NCBI GenBank assembly: GCA_039187815.1
Contig: JBCCZI010000131.1
Span: 1-11,259 of the forward strand
Length of the DNA: 11,259 bases
Reading direction: 5' to 3'
Source of the DNA: Thermohalobaculum sp039187815
GTDB lineage: Bacteria > Pseudomonadota > Alphaproteobacteria > Rhodobacterales > Rhodobacteraceae
Shown: positions 1 through 7,147 of the stretch, piece after piece
Layout of the letters: each line of letters starts with the position of its first letter
Numbering within the stretch: position 1 is the first letter of the stretch
Position numbers and translations under genes: made by a program
Notes under the pieces: generated by a model
What the model saw: only the letters and a program-made list of their open reading frames with translations
Told to the model about the DNA's origin: nothing
Database searches by the model: none

Positions 1-181
1 CCGGCGCCCCCCCCGCGCCCCGGCGCTCCGACATCTGAGGTCCCCGCGCCCGGACCGCCTCCGCGCTCCGCGCCCGCCATTCAACACCCCCTCGGCTCTC
101 AACAAGCCATCTCCAAGGTCTCCCCAAACCCCGCGGCGGGGAAAGGGTCAAGAGTGCAGCCTTGGGGTTGCCCTTTCCCGT
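1..181. other. C-rich region with no confident gene
   Basis: The first 120 bases are very C-rich on the plus strand and no start with a ribosome binding site is visible. In plus frame 3 a short open stretch enters from the left edge and stops at TGA 36-38, reading GAPPAPRRSDI. It could be the C-terminus of a gene converging on the RTX gene, but 11 codons are too few to call. Plus frames 1 and 2 are also open here, as expected for GC-rich sequence, and carry no recognisable protein. Confidence 0.4.
139..179 (-). terminator. Hairpin past the stop codon of the RTX/cadherin gene, possible terminator
   Basis: Arms 139-147 (GGGAAAGGG) and 171-179 (CCCTTTCCC) are perfect complements. An inner CAAG (149-152)/CTTG (161-164) pair can stack below them. 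The structure begins 3 nt beyond the stop codon of the minus-strand gene. No T-run follows on either strand, so it is not a canonical intrinsic terminator. It may be a 3'-end stabilising hairpin, or a shared terminator if a converging gene lies to the left. A smaller CCCCG/CGGGG hairpin at 129-141 overlaps its outer arm. Confidence 0.4.
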
Positions 182-3028
182 TCAAATCACCCAGACGCCG
201 TCGTCGTAATTGTCTTCGTTGTTGGCCAAGTTTTCCGGCGCATTGGCAAAGGCGATGAGCATGTCCGCCCGGTCCAAATCGCCGGACTGGAAGGCATCCA
301 GCCAGAAAGCCCCCCCCGGATCGCCGACCGCCGTGCGGTTCAGCACATTCTGATAGAGCGCTTCGACATAGGCCTCATCGCTCGGATCCGACAAGAAGTT
401 CGCCTCGAACTCGGCGCTGTCGACAAAGGCCTGCGCCAGATCCTTGTCGCCCAGACCGCCCTGGCGCGCGCCGTCCCAAAACACCACGCCGCCCTCATCG
501 GGCGTCCGGGCCAGAGCCGCGGCATAGAGGCGATAAGTGAACTGCACCTCCTCGCGCAGGCCATAGAGATAGGTGCCGTCCTCCAGCTCGACCCGCTCGA
601 TGCTGCGCAGGATATCGGTCTCCTCCCCGATCTGATAGCTGACCTCCTGGTTGGTCAAAACCCGCTCGATCACGTCCTCACGCCGCAAGGCATAGATCAC
701 GGTGTCCGTGCCATCGAGGCCGTCGACCGTGTCGTCGCCGCCGCTGCCGAGCACATCCGCGCCTTCGGGCGGCTCGGTCCGGTCCGCCGAGGTGTCCAGC
801 AGGAAGGTGTCATCCGTCCGCTCGCCGACGATCAGCTCGGGCGCCCCGCCGCCCTGGCTGCCCGGCAAGGTGTCGTCGGCCGGGTCGTTGATCACCTCGA
901 TCACAAACGACGCCTCGACGGACGAGCCGGTCGGATCGGACGCGCGCACGCTGATCGTATAGTCGGGCGCGCTCTCGAAATTGATCGCCGAGGCGGTGAT
1001 CAACGCATTGCCATCGAGCGCGAACCTCCCGCCAGCATCGTCGAGCAAGGTGTAAGTGACCCGACCGCCCTCGGGATCAATCGACGAAAACCGCCCGATT
1101 TGGGTGCCGAGATCGACATTCTCGAACACGCTCCTGCCCGAGATCAGAAGGTTCTCGGGCGGCGTGCCATCCGATTGATTGACGGTGAGCGTGAAAGTCT
1201 CGCTGATCTCGGCGCCCGCATCGTCTGTCACCGAGACGGTGACGGACCGCGAGGCGCCATCGGCGATGCTCGGCACAGCGGCCAGCACGAGGCGATCGCC
1301 GTCGAGCGCAACCAGCCCATCCGCCGCATCGGTGAGCGCAAAAGTCAGGGCACTGCCCTCGGGATCGGTGGCGCTGAGCGTGCCCACGGTGTCGCCCACT
1401 GCCCCTGATGTGGAGATATCCGTGGCCGATAGCGCAAGATCCGTCGGCGGCAGATTGTCATCAGAGCCGCTGCCGCCCGTCATGGTGTCATCGTCCTCGG
1501 GCGGCGCGACGGTGATCGCAAAGACCTCGGCGATGCTGTTGCCGCCTTCATCGGTCGCAACGACGGTAATGTTGCGCTGCGCCCCGTCATCGAAGGCAAT
1601 GGCATCGGTCAGGACGATGTCCGAGCCGCTCAGTGCAAACAGCCCGCCCGCGCTGTTGGTGATCTCAAATGTCACCGGCAGACCATCCGGATCGGTGGCC
1701 GAGAGCGTGCCGACCACCGTGCCGGCCGGATCGCCGTCATCCACCTCCCCATCGGACAGCGCGAGATTGGCGGGCGGCTCGTCCACATCCGTCACGCGCA
1801 CCGTGAAATTGGCGCTGGTCGTGTTGAACTGGCGGTCGGTCGCGATGATCTCGATGTCATAGGTGGGGTTCGTCTGGGCATTCAGCTGGCCGGTGACGAC
1901 CACCTGATCTCCCGATATGCCGAGCGCACCGCCTGTGTCGCCATTCAACGTGTAGGTCAGCATCTCGCCTTCAGGATCGAAGGCGGTGATGGTGCCGACC
2001 ACGGTGAACAACGCAGCATTCTCGGACACTGGGGTGTTGGTGAAAGCGAGGCCCGTCGGCGGCTCGTTGATGTTGATGACCGAGATCGTGAAGGTCTGAT
2101 CGGTGCTGGCGCCGCGGGCATCGGTTGCGCTGATGCCGACTTGATAGGACGCGACCTGCTCGAAATCGAGCGCGGTTGTCACCTCGAGCCGGTCGCCATC
2201 GATCGCGAAGACACCAGATGGGTCAGAGGTGATCGCATAGGTGATCGGCTCGCCTTCCGGATCATCGGCCGAGAGCGTGCCGACCAGGGCTCCGGGATCG
2301 GCCACTTCGGCGATGGCGTCGTTAGAGATAGCGAGGTTAGACGGCGCGATGTTGATGGTGACCGTCTCGGCGCCCACCCGCACCACCGTGCTCGCCTCGA
2401 GGTTCTGGTTGTAGAAGTTCTCGATCGTCACCCGGTCGGTGCTGCCGGTCCCGTGCTCGATGATCAGACCGCCATTGCCCGGATCGCGGAAGGTGAGCTC
2501 GGTGCCCACATCGAAGATCAGCGTCGAGATGCCAGAGCTGTCGCTGATCGTGTCCGAGCCGTCGCCAGTCGAGAAGCGGTAGATGTCGGCGCCCGCACCC
2601 CCTTCGAGCCGGTCATTGCCGCCGCCGCCCGTCAGGTCGTCGTTCTCGTTCTCGCCGCGCAGAGTGTCCTGGCCCGTGCCGCCCAACAGCATGTCTTCGC
2701 CATTGCCGCCGCTCAGCTCGTCATTGCCGGTGCCGCCGTCCAGGGTGTCCTGGCCCTCCCCGCCCTCAAGCGTGTCGGCGCCGCTGTCGCCGGTCAGGCG
2801 ATCATTGTCGCCGCCCCCCGTCAGACTGTCATTGCCCGAGCCGCCAAACAGCGTGTCCTGGCCGTTCTCACCATTGATCGTGTCGTTGCCGCCATTGCCA
2901 TAGATTTCGTCGCCACCCACGCGTCCGTCATAGCAATCATCGCCCGGGCTGCCTTGAACGGGCTCGTACTGATCACGGCCCGCATCATCCGAGAAAATCT
3001 CATCCGGCAGGGCGAGTTGCGTTCCCAT
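182..3028 (-). CDS. RTX / cadherin-like repeat / DUF4214 protein, probably type I secreted
   Basis: A 948-residue, strongly acidic protein with no N-terminal signal peptide or membrane segment. Domains in order: RTX GGxGxDxLx nonapeptides (about 40-150); a haemolysin-type calcium-binding-related segment (about 151-225, including TDRVTIENFYNQN); five cadherin-like repeats (about 226-323, 324-419, 420-509, 527-616, 624-715); a short RTX remnant with an LDGTDTVIYA linker (about 755-820); and a C-terminal DUF4214 module (about 826-940). DUF4214 is recognised from FTYRLYAAALARTPDEGG, AFVDSAEF, YVEALYQNVLNR and FANAPEN. RTX proteins without a signal peptide normally leave through type I ABC exporters guided by a C-terminal signal and fold on binding Ca2+ outside the cell. 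Adhesion, matrix or S-layer-like roles are possible, but no enzymatic domain is visible. The ATG at 3026-3028 has AGGAG 7 nt upstream. No exporter genes are adjacent, so a general exporter elsewhere is inferred. Confidence 0.9.
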   Translation of the reverse strand: MGTQLALPDEIFSDDAGRDQYEPVQGSPGDDCYDGRVGGDEIYGNGGNDTINGENGQDTLFGGSGNDSLTGGGDNDRLTGDSGADTLEGGEGQDTLDGGTGNDELSGGNGEDMLLGGTGQDTLRGENENDDLTGGGGNDRLEGGAGADIYRFSTGDGSDTISDSSGISTLIFDVGTELTFRDPGNGGLIIEHGTGSTDRVTIENFYNQNLEASTVVRVGAETVTINIAPSNLAISNDAIAEVADPGALVGTLSADDPEGEPITYAITSDPSGVFAIDGDRLEVTTALDFEQVASYQVGISATDARGASTDQTFTISVININEPPTGLAFTNTPVSENAALFTVVGTITAFDPEGEMLTYTLNGDTGGALGISGDQVVVTGQLNAQTNPTYDIEIIATDRQFNTTSANFTVRVTDVDEPPANLALSDGEVDDGDPAGTVVGTLSATDPDGLPVTFEITNSAGGLFALSGSDIVLTDAIAFDDGAQRNITVVATDEGGNSIAEVFAITVAPPEDDDTMTGGSGSDDNLPPTDLALSATDISTSGAVGDTVGTLSATDPEGSALTFALTDAADGLVALDGDRLVLAAVPSIADGASRSVTVSVTDDAGAEISETFTLTVNQSDGTPPENLLISGRSVFENVDLGTQIGRFSSIDPEGGRVTYTLLDDAGGRFALDGNALITASAINFESAPDYTISVRASDPTGSSVEASFVIEVINDPADDTLPGSQGGGAPELIVGERTDDTFLLDTSADRTEPPEGADVLGSGGDDTVDGLDGTDTVIYALRREDVIERVLTNQEVSYQIGEETDILRSIERVELEDGTYLYGLREEVQFTYRLYAAALARTPDEGGVVFWDGARQGGLGDKDLAQAFVDSAEFEANFLSDPSDEAYVEALYQNVLNRTAVGDPGGAFWLDAFQSGDLDRADMLIAFANAPENLANNEDNYDDGVWVI
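209..553 (-). other. DUF4214-coding region
   Basis: Residues about 826-940 of the RTX protein match the two-unit helical pattern of DUF4214: Y..LGR.PD..G..FW, then A..F..S.EF, then Y...LY..VL.R. DUF4214 is often found at the C-termini of secreted RTX and glycan-associated proteins. Its exact function is unsettled. The protein ends 8 residues later in GVWVI. Confidence 0.8.
884..2353 (-). repeat. Five cadherin-like domain repeats
   Basis: Residues about 226-715 of the RTX protein hold five repeats of 90-98 residues. They share the pattern VGTLSATDPEG..-TF.-G.FAL.GD.L-AIDFE-V.ATD..G-FTI.V, typical of bacterial cadherin-like beta-sandwich domains that bind Ca2+ between modules. Repeats 3 and 4 are split by an acidic RTX-like linker (DDDTMTGGSGSDDN, residues 512-525). 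Repeats 1 and 3 share an identical 20-nt stretch (2267-2286 and 1697-1716) at the equivalent position. Confidence 0.8.
2579..2911 (-). repeat. RTX nonapeptide-coding tandem repeats
   Basis: About twelve imperfect copies of a 27-nt unit encode GGxGxDxLx-type nonapeptides (residues about 40-150 of the RTX protein), for example GGSGNDSLT, GGTGNDELS and GGGGNDRLE. In RTX proteins paired turns of this kind form Ca2+-binding parallel beta-rolls. The copies differ at the DNA level, so this is an established array. Confidence 0.9.
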
Positions 3029-3035
3029 GGCGCGT

Positions 3036-3118
3036 CTCCTGTAGCTTCTGCTCGCAGCGGCGTTGTCTTGTTCCGGGCCCGTCGCAAAGCCCAGCCGTTT
3101 ATGGTGCCGGTGACCGGC
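3036..3118 (-). promoter_or_regulatory. 5' region of the RTX gene: Shine-Dalgarno site and possible operator palindrome
   Basis: The Shine-Dalgarno AGGAG lies at 3036-3040 on the minus strand, 7 nt before the ATG. Further upstream, 3106-3118 is a 13-bp inverted repeat, GCCGGT-G-ACCGGC. On the minus strand it is followed by CATAAA, a weak -10 candidate, so it could sit in the spacer of a promoter. The ribosome site is solid; promoter and operator are guesses from position and symmetry. Confidence 0.35.
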
Positions 3119-3191
3119 CTACACGAATCCCCAGCACTTCGCCAGCGCCCGCGATTTTCCCTGGCGACACCCTGCGCCCTTGTCTTGCGCT

Positions 3192-3218
3192 GCGCTGTGA
3201 CGGATCTTACGTCAGCGC
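3192..3218 (+). promoter_or_regulatory. Imperfect inverted repeat upstream of the 370-aa gene
   Basis: GCGC-TG-TGACG (3192-3202) faces CGTCA-GCGC (3210-3218) around a 7-nt centre, with a 2-nt bulge in the left arm. It ends 25 nt before the preferred GTG start, within the divergent intergenic region. It could be an operator or a 5'-UTR hairpin for the rightward gene. No convincing -35/-10 pair was found with it. Confidence 0.25.
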
Positions 3219-3243
3219 TTTAGGTCGAGTATTGGAGAGCCCT

Positions 3244-4356
3244 GTGGCAAGCGTTTCGGCATTAAAGATCACCAAAGCCTGGTGGCAGGACACACAGCCG
3301 CCGGTGCTCAAGAAGTCTGGGAAAGGTTTCCAAAAGGCTATCGACGTCTTCACAAAAGCGAAGATGGGGCTGAAGCGTCGCCCCGATGCCGAGGCGCTGG
3401 GGCAGTTCGAGGCAGCGCTTGAGGGCATTGAGGATGCGGCCAAGGCCGTGATCTCGGAGGCCAAGCGGCTCGAGAAAAAGACCGATGCGAGCGTAAAGCC
3501 CGACTTGCGCAAAACCATTGCGGTGCTCAGCAGCCCGCTCAATCGCCGTGTGGCCGAGTGGCGCAACGCAGCGACCAAGCTCGCCGATGATCTCGAAGAA
3601 GACGAGGACGACATCTTCGGCACGCCCGACGCGCACAGGGCCTATCTCAAACGCATGATACCGCGGATCAAACGGGGCCCGCACATGTTCGCGCTGTGCC
3701 TGCCCTCGAACGATCCGAAAGAGATGCGGTTCATGTTCCATCGCAGCAAGCAGCCGCGCTCGCTGGGGGTGAAGCTGAAAAAGCACATGAACACGCGGCG
3801 TTTCACCTATGGGATAGTCGGCAGCGACCGGCTGGCGACGCGTCTCGGGATCACCGATCTCGAACCCAGAACGCTGGTAATTTATCTCGAGGGCCGGACC
3901 TTCCCAAGCCTGGCGAAGCGCATCCGTATCCTGCTCCGCAGCCTCAAGATCTCTCAGTTCTCGCGGGTTCGGATCGTGCAGCAGGGCCAGGAGATCACCG
4001 AAGACGACGGCGCGCCCGAAATCGATGCCCAGAGCCTGGGCGACAAAGAACTGGCCGACGCCATCAAGGAGGCGCGGGCGATGCCGGGCAAAGCGGCGCC
4101 ACCGGGGGTCACCGCCTCGCTGCGCCGGCGCATCGCCACCGCCAATGTCCGCCTCAAGCAGGTGCGCGGCCCAAAACTGCGGACGCTGGTTGCCCTCTCG
4201 AAACAGGCGAGCAGCCGCGTCGACAAGCGCAATTTCGGCGTCGCCCTCGTCATGGTCGAGCGGCTGGAAAAGGAGCTGGTAGCGATTCTCGGCAAGCCCA
4301 CACGGGCTGACGAACAGGCCTCCAAAAGCACCGCGAAAGCCGGCGAACCGGCTTGA
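3244..4356 (+). CDS. Hypothetical protein of unknown function, about 370 aa, helical and charged
   Basis: I do not recognise this protein. Numbered from the GTG start, residues about 10-115 look helical and rich in Lys, Glu and Ala. They are followed by an acidic patch, EEDEDD (118-123). A central part (about 130-250) alternates predicted strands and helices, including MFALCLPS, FTYGIVGSDRLATRLGI, TLVIYLEG and SRVRIVQQG. It is followed by a helical, basic C-terminal part (about 265-350) and a disordered tail. There is no signal peptide or membrane segment, so it is probably cytoplasmic. The GTG at 3244 is preferred because GGAGAG sits 5 nt upstream; a TTG at 3232 would add four residues but has a poor ribosome site. 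It is divergent from the RTX gene and 168 nt from the next gene, so probably its own unit. A long open frame on the opposite strand is judged a GC-rich shadow. Confidence 0.75.
   Translation: MASVSALKITKAWWQDTQPPVLKKSGKGFQKAIDVFTKAKMGLKRRPDAEALGQFEAALEGIEDAAKAVISEAKRLEKKTDASVKPDLRKTIAVLSSPLNRRVAEWRNAATKLADDLEEDEDDIFGTPDAHRAYLKRMIPRIKRGPHMFALCLPSNDPKEMRFMFHRSKQPRSLGVKLKKHMNTRRFTYGIVGSDRLATRLGITDLEPRTLVIYLEGRTFPSLAKRIRILLRSLKISQFSRVRIVQQGQEITEDDGAPEIDAQSLGDKELADAIKEARAMPGKAAPPGVTASLRRRIATANVRLKQVRGPKLRTLVALSKQASSRVDKRNFGVALVMVERLEKELVAILGKPTRADEQASKSTAKAGEPA
4337..4354 (+). terminator. Hairpin overlapping the stop codon of the 370-aa gene
   Basis: AAGCCGG (4337-4343) and CCGGCTT (4348-4354) form a perfect 7-bp stem with a CGAA loop. 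The last base is the T of the TGA stop codon. No T-run follows, so efficient intrinsic termination is doubtful. It may protect the mRNA 3' end or arise by chance from the AGEPA codons. Confidence 0.3.
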
Positions 4357-4524
4357 TTGCACTGCACAATTTCGGCTTTTCCGACTTGCGCGACGGCACG
4401 ATGACGCTATGCGACGTCTGACTGCCGCAATTTGGCATTTCGCGCCCGTAGAATCCCGCAGATCTTATGTCTGACAAATGCTGGCGTGCCGTGAGCACGT
4501 CGCGGCGGGAGGATGGCGCAAAGC
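4357..4524 (+). promoter_or_regulatory. Leader of the DUF2182-DUF1326-dmdA-TRAP operon
   Basis: This stretch of 168 nt has no gene. It is the only sizeable gap before the five-gene run and so the most likely site of the operon promoter. TAGAAT at 4449-4454 is a good -10 match, but no -35 lies at the right distance; TTGGCA at 4432-4437 is too close. GGGAGG at 4507-4512 is the ribosome site. Confidence 0.35.
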
Positions 4525-5367
4525 ATGCCGACGCGTGTGCAGAACCGGGGGGTGTCGTCCCTGTCCGCCGACAGCGCGCTGTGGCTGGGCTTCTACGTCC
4601 TTGTGCTGGCCGCATGGGGCGCACTGGCGCTGATGGCCGCCGCCGAGGCCGGCCGTTTCGCAACACCGATCGGTGCACTCGACTTCTCCACCGCCGCCGC
4701 CCTCTGGCGTGAGCTTTGCCTTGTTGCCGCCGGCGACACGGGGCTCGGCCCCCTGACGGCCATGTGGGCGCTGATGGCCGTGGCCATGATGGCGCCGGCC
4801 GCTGTGCCGATGCTCTCCACCTATCGCGCGCTGACGGACAACCGGCGCGCGGACCGCCCGGCGCTGTCGTTCTGGGCGCTGTTTGCCGGCTATCTTTTCG
4901 TGTGGATCGGCTTTTCGGTGATCGCCGCGGGCGCCCAGCAGGGATTGGCGGGCGCGGGGCTGCTCGGCCCCGGTGGCGTCAGCATCTCGGACGGCTTGTC
5001 GGCGCTGCTGTTGATCGGCGCCGGTCTCTACCAGTTCTCGGCGCTCAAAGAAGCTTGTCTCCAGCGTTGCCGGACGCCCATGGCCTTTTATATGGCGCGC
5101 TGGCGCAATGGCCCTGGCGGCGCGCTGAGGATGGGCCTCGCCCAAGGGGCGGCCTGCCTTGGCTGCTGTTGGGCGCTGATGCTGTTGGGGTTCGTCGGGG
5201 GCACGATGAACCTGGTCTGGATGGCCGGGGCCGCAATCCTGATGACGCTTGAAAAACTGCCGGCCATCGGCCGTCGGCTGACCGGCCCGTTGGGACTGGC
5301 ATTGATCGCGGCGGGACTGGCCGTCGCCGCGCGGGGCTTCGGCCTCATCCAGGGAGGACTGACATGA
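4525..5367 (+). CDS. DUF2182 integral membrane protein
   Basis: A 280-residue polytopic membrane protein of the DUF2182 family, described in databases as predicted metal-binding, with no established reaction. Numbered from the ATG at 4513 (4 more residues), hydrophobic segments lie near 22-43, 83-103, 119-141, 162-178, 213-231, 233-246 and 258-275. Family signatures are MWALMAVAMMAPA (84-96), YQFSALKEACLQRC (173-186) and GAACLGCCWALM (212-223). Its cysteines and methionines are candidate metal or thiol ligands. Start choice: GGGAGG (4507-4512) touches the ATG at 4513, leaving no spacing, so the ATG at 4525 (12 nt away) is more likely. The stop overlaps the next gene's start as ATGA, implying translational coupling. 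DUF2182 and DUF1326 genes are, as I recall, often neighbours, which supports a joint function. Confidence 0.85.
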   Translation: MPTRVQNRGVSSLSADSALWLGFYVLVLAAWGALALMAAAEAGRFATPIGALDFSTAAALWRELCLVAAGDTGLGPLTAMWALMAVAMMAPAAVPMLSTYRALTDNRRADRPALSFWALFAGYLFVWIGFSVIAAGAQQGLAGAGLLGPGGVSISDGLSALLLIGAGLYQFSALKEACLQRCRTPMAFYMARWRNGPGGALRMGLAQGAACLGCCWALMLLGFVGGTMNLVWMAGAAILMTLEKLPAIGRRLTGPLGLALIAAGLAVAARGFGLIQGGLT

Positions 5368-5969
5368 CAGCCTGGTCGATCCGCGGAGAGCTGATCCTAA
5401 ACTGCAATTGCACGGTGTTCTGTCCGTGCGTGGTGTCGCTCGGCAAACATCCGCCGACCGAGGGCTATTGCCAGGCCTGGTTGGGGGTCCGCATCGACGA
5501 AGGCCGCTGGGGGCGCACCAAGCTCGACGGGCTGAACGTCGGCATGGTGCTCGACATCCCTGGGCAGATGGCGCGCGGCAACTGGGTCGTGGGCACCTTC
5601 ATCGACGAACGCGCGACAGACCGCGCCTTTGACGGTCTCGATGCCATCTTCCGCGGCGATGCGGGCGGCACGACACGGCTCTTCCAGATGCTGGTCGGCC
5701 AGCATATCGGCTCCGAGCGCGCGCCGATCACCTTCGAGACCGAGGGCACCAAGCGCCGCCTCGCCGTGGGCAAGAAGATCCTGGGCGAGGTCGAGCCGAT
5801 CGGCGGCACCGATCCCGACCGCGAGGTGGCCGTCACCAACACCGGCTATTGGATGGGCCCCGACATCACCATCGCCACGGCCACCAAGGGGCGCGTACGT
5901 GCCTTTGGCCGCGTGTGGGATTTTGACGGCCGCAGCGCCGAGATCTGCCAAATCGACTGGAGCAGCTGA
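5364..5969 (+). CDS. DUF1326 cysteine-rich protein
   Basis: A 201-residue soluble protein of the DUF1326 family, function unknown. The N-terminus carries the hallmark cluster CNCTVFCPC (Cys14, Cys16, Cys20, Cys22), with further cysteines at 36 and 195. The C-terminus ends in the family-typical acidic-Trp-Ser tail (IDWSS). The spacing of the four N-terminal cysteines suggests metal or cofactor binding or thiol chemistry, which is inference. No signal peptide or membrane segment is present, so it would act in the cytoplasm, perhaps at the membrane with its DUF2182 partner. AGGGAGG ends 6 nt before the ATG, and the start overlaps the DUF2182 stop by 4 nt. The dmdA-like gene starts 1 nt after its stop, so these three genes almost certainly share a transcript. 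Confidence 0.85.
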   Translation: MTAWSIRGELILNCNCTVFCPCVVSLGKHPPTEGYCQAWLGVRIDEGRWGRTKLDGLNVGMVLDIPGQMARGNWVVGTFIDERATDRAFDGLDAIFRGDAGGTTRLFQMLVGQHIGSERAPITFETEGTKRRLAVGKKILGEVEPIGGTDPDREVAVTNTGYWMGPDITIATATKGRVRAFGRVWDFDGRSAEICQIDWSS

Positions 5970-5970
5970 C

Positions 5971-7110
5971 ATGAACGCGATGCCCTCCATAGCGCCCCCG
6001 GCGCTCGCGATCTCTCCACGGCTGCGCCGCACCCCGTTCTCGGCGCGGGTCGAGGCGGCTGGGGTGCGCGGCTATACGATTTACAACCGTATGCTGTTGC
6101 CGACGGTCTTCCGCACCACCGAGGATGACTATTGGCATCTGCGCGAGCATGTGCAGCTGTGGGATGTGAGCGCCGAGCGCCAGGTCGAGATCGTCGGGCC
6201 TGACGCCTCACGGCTCGCCCAGCTGCTGACCCCGCGCAATCTGTCGAAAATCGCGATCGGACAATGCGCCTATGCGCCGATCACCGATGGCGGTGGCGGC
6301 ATGCTGAACGACCCGGTGCTGCTGCGTCTGGGGCCCGAGCGGTTCTGGCTCTCGCTGGCCGACAGCGACCTGCTGCTGTGGGCCAAGGGGCTCGCCTTCG
6401 GCATGGGGCTCTCGGTCGACGTGTTCGAGGCGGATGTCCACCCTCTGGCGGTCCAAGGGCCGAAGGCCGAGACCCTGATGGCCCGCGTCTTTGGCGAGGC
6501 GGTGCACGCGATCCGCTTCTTCCGCTTTGCGCGCCTCAGCTTCCAGGGTCACTCGATGGTGATCGCGCGCTCGGGTTGGAGCAAGCAGGGCGGGTTTGAG
6601 ATCTATCTCGACCGGCCCGAACTTGGCCATGCGCTGTGGGATGCGCTGTGGGAGGCCGGCCGCGATCTGTCGGTCGGTCCGGGCTGCCCCAATCTGATCG
6701 AGCGCATCGAGGGCGGATTGCTCTCCTATGGCAATGACATGACCCGCGAGCACACACCGCTCGAATGCGGGCTTGAGCGGTTCTGCTCGCTGGACTCGGA
6801 CATACAGTTCATCGGGCGAGACGCGCTCCGCCGCCAACGCACACGCGGCGTGCCGAGGCTGGTCTGCGGCGTGGCGTTCGGCGGCGAGCCCTGCCCGCCC
6901 TTGACCGAGCGCTGGACGGTCGAAGCCGAGGGCAAACGCATCGGCTCGGTGAGCTCGGCGGCCTACTCCCCAGCCATCGATTGCAATATCGGCATCGCGA
7001 TGCTGGCGACTGACGCGACCACGCCCGGAACCTCTGTGTCTGTGGTAACCCCGCTCGGCCAAGTCGAGGGTGAGGTGCGCGATCTGCCCTTTGCCGTGCC
7101 GCCGCTCTGA
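5971..7110 (+). CDS. dmdA: DmdA-type dimethylsulfoniopropionate demethylase homologue (GcvT fold)
   Basis: A 379-residue protein of the GcvT/aminomethyltransferase fold. Characterised DmdA transfers a methyl group from DMSP to tetrahydrofolate, giving methylmercaptopropionate. Motifs close to the SAR11-type enzyme as I recall it: RRTPF (19-23), YNRMLLPTVF (38-47), ADSDLLLWAKGLA (130-142), LAVQGPKA (159-166), SGWSKQGGFEIY (201-212), GPGCPNLIERIE (236-247) and LLSYGNDM (250-257). Tyr101, Trp203 and Tyr212 align with residues I recall as lining the SAR11 active site. Length is normal (DmdA about 365-370) and there is no signal peptide, so it is cytoplasmic. Start choice: ATG at 5971 with GGAG 8 nt upstream; the open frame extends further left only inside the DUF1326 gene. 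Differences in conserved positions (Arg40, Ala100) leave substrate identity open. Family assignment is strong; DMSP specificity is not proven. Confidence 0.8.
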   Translation: MNAMPSIAPPALAISPRLRRTPFSARVEAAGVRGYTIYNRMLLPTVFRTTEDDYWHLREHVQLWDVSAERQVEIVGPDASRLAQLLTPRNLSKIAIGQCAYAPITDGGGGMLNDPVLLRLGPERFWLSLADSDLLLWAKGLAFGMGLSVDVFEADVHPLAVQGPKAETLMARVFGEAVHAIRFFRFARLSFQGHSMVIARSGWSKQGGFEIYLDRPELGHALWDALWEAGRDLSVGPGCPNLIERIEGGLLSYGNDMTREHTPLECGLERFCSLDSDIQFIGRDALRRQRTRGVPRLVCGVAFGGEPCPPLTERWTVEAEGKRIGSVSSAAYSPAIDCNIGIAMLATDATTPGTSVSVVTPLGQVEGEVRDLPFAVPPL

Positions 7111-7147
7111 GGCGCATGGACCTCGCATCGGGCTTGTTCTACCGTCG

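Noticed and set aside
2141..3223. 360-codon plus-strand frame opposite the RTX repeats
   Set aside because: It is the antisense reading of glycine/aspartate repeats, giving Ala/Val/Arg-rich sequence with no ribosome site or domain.
3262..4362. Long open frame (366 codons) on the minus strand opposite the 370-aa gene
   Set aside because: It overlaps a plus-strand gene with a better ribosome site and reads as a His/Arg/Gly/Ala-rich shadow typical of GC-rich coding DNA, with no domain.
5629..5970. Upstream extension of the dmdA-like frame by 114 codons
   Set aside because: It lies inside the DUF1326 gene, is Ser/Arg/Pro-rich and non-homologous. The ATG at 5971 has a well-spaced ribosome site and gives the normal DmdA length.
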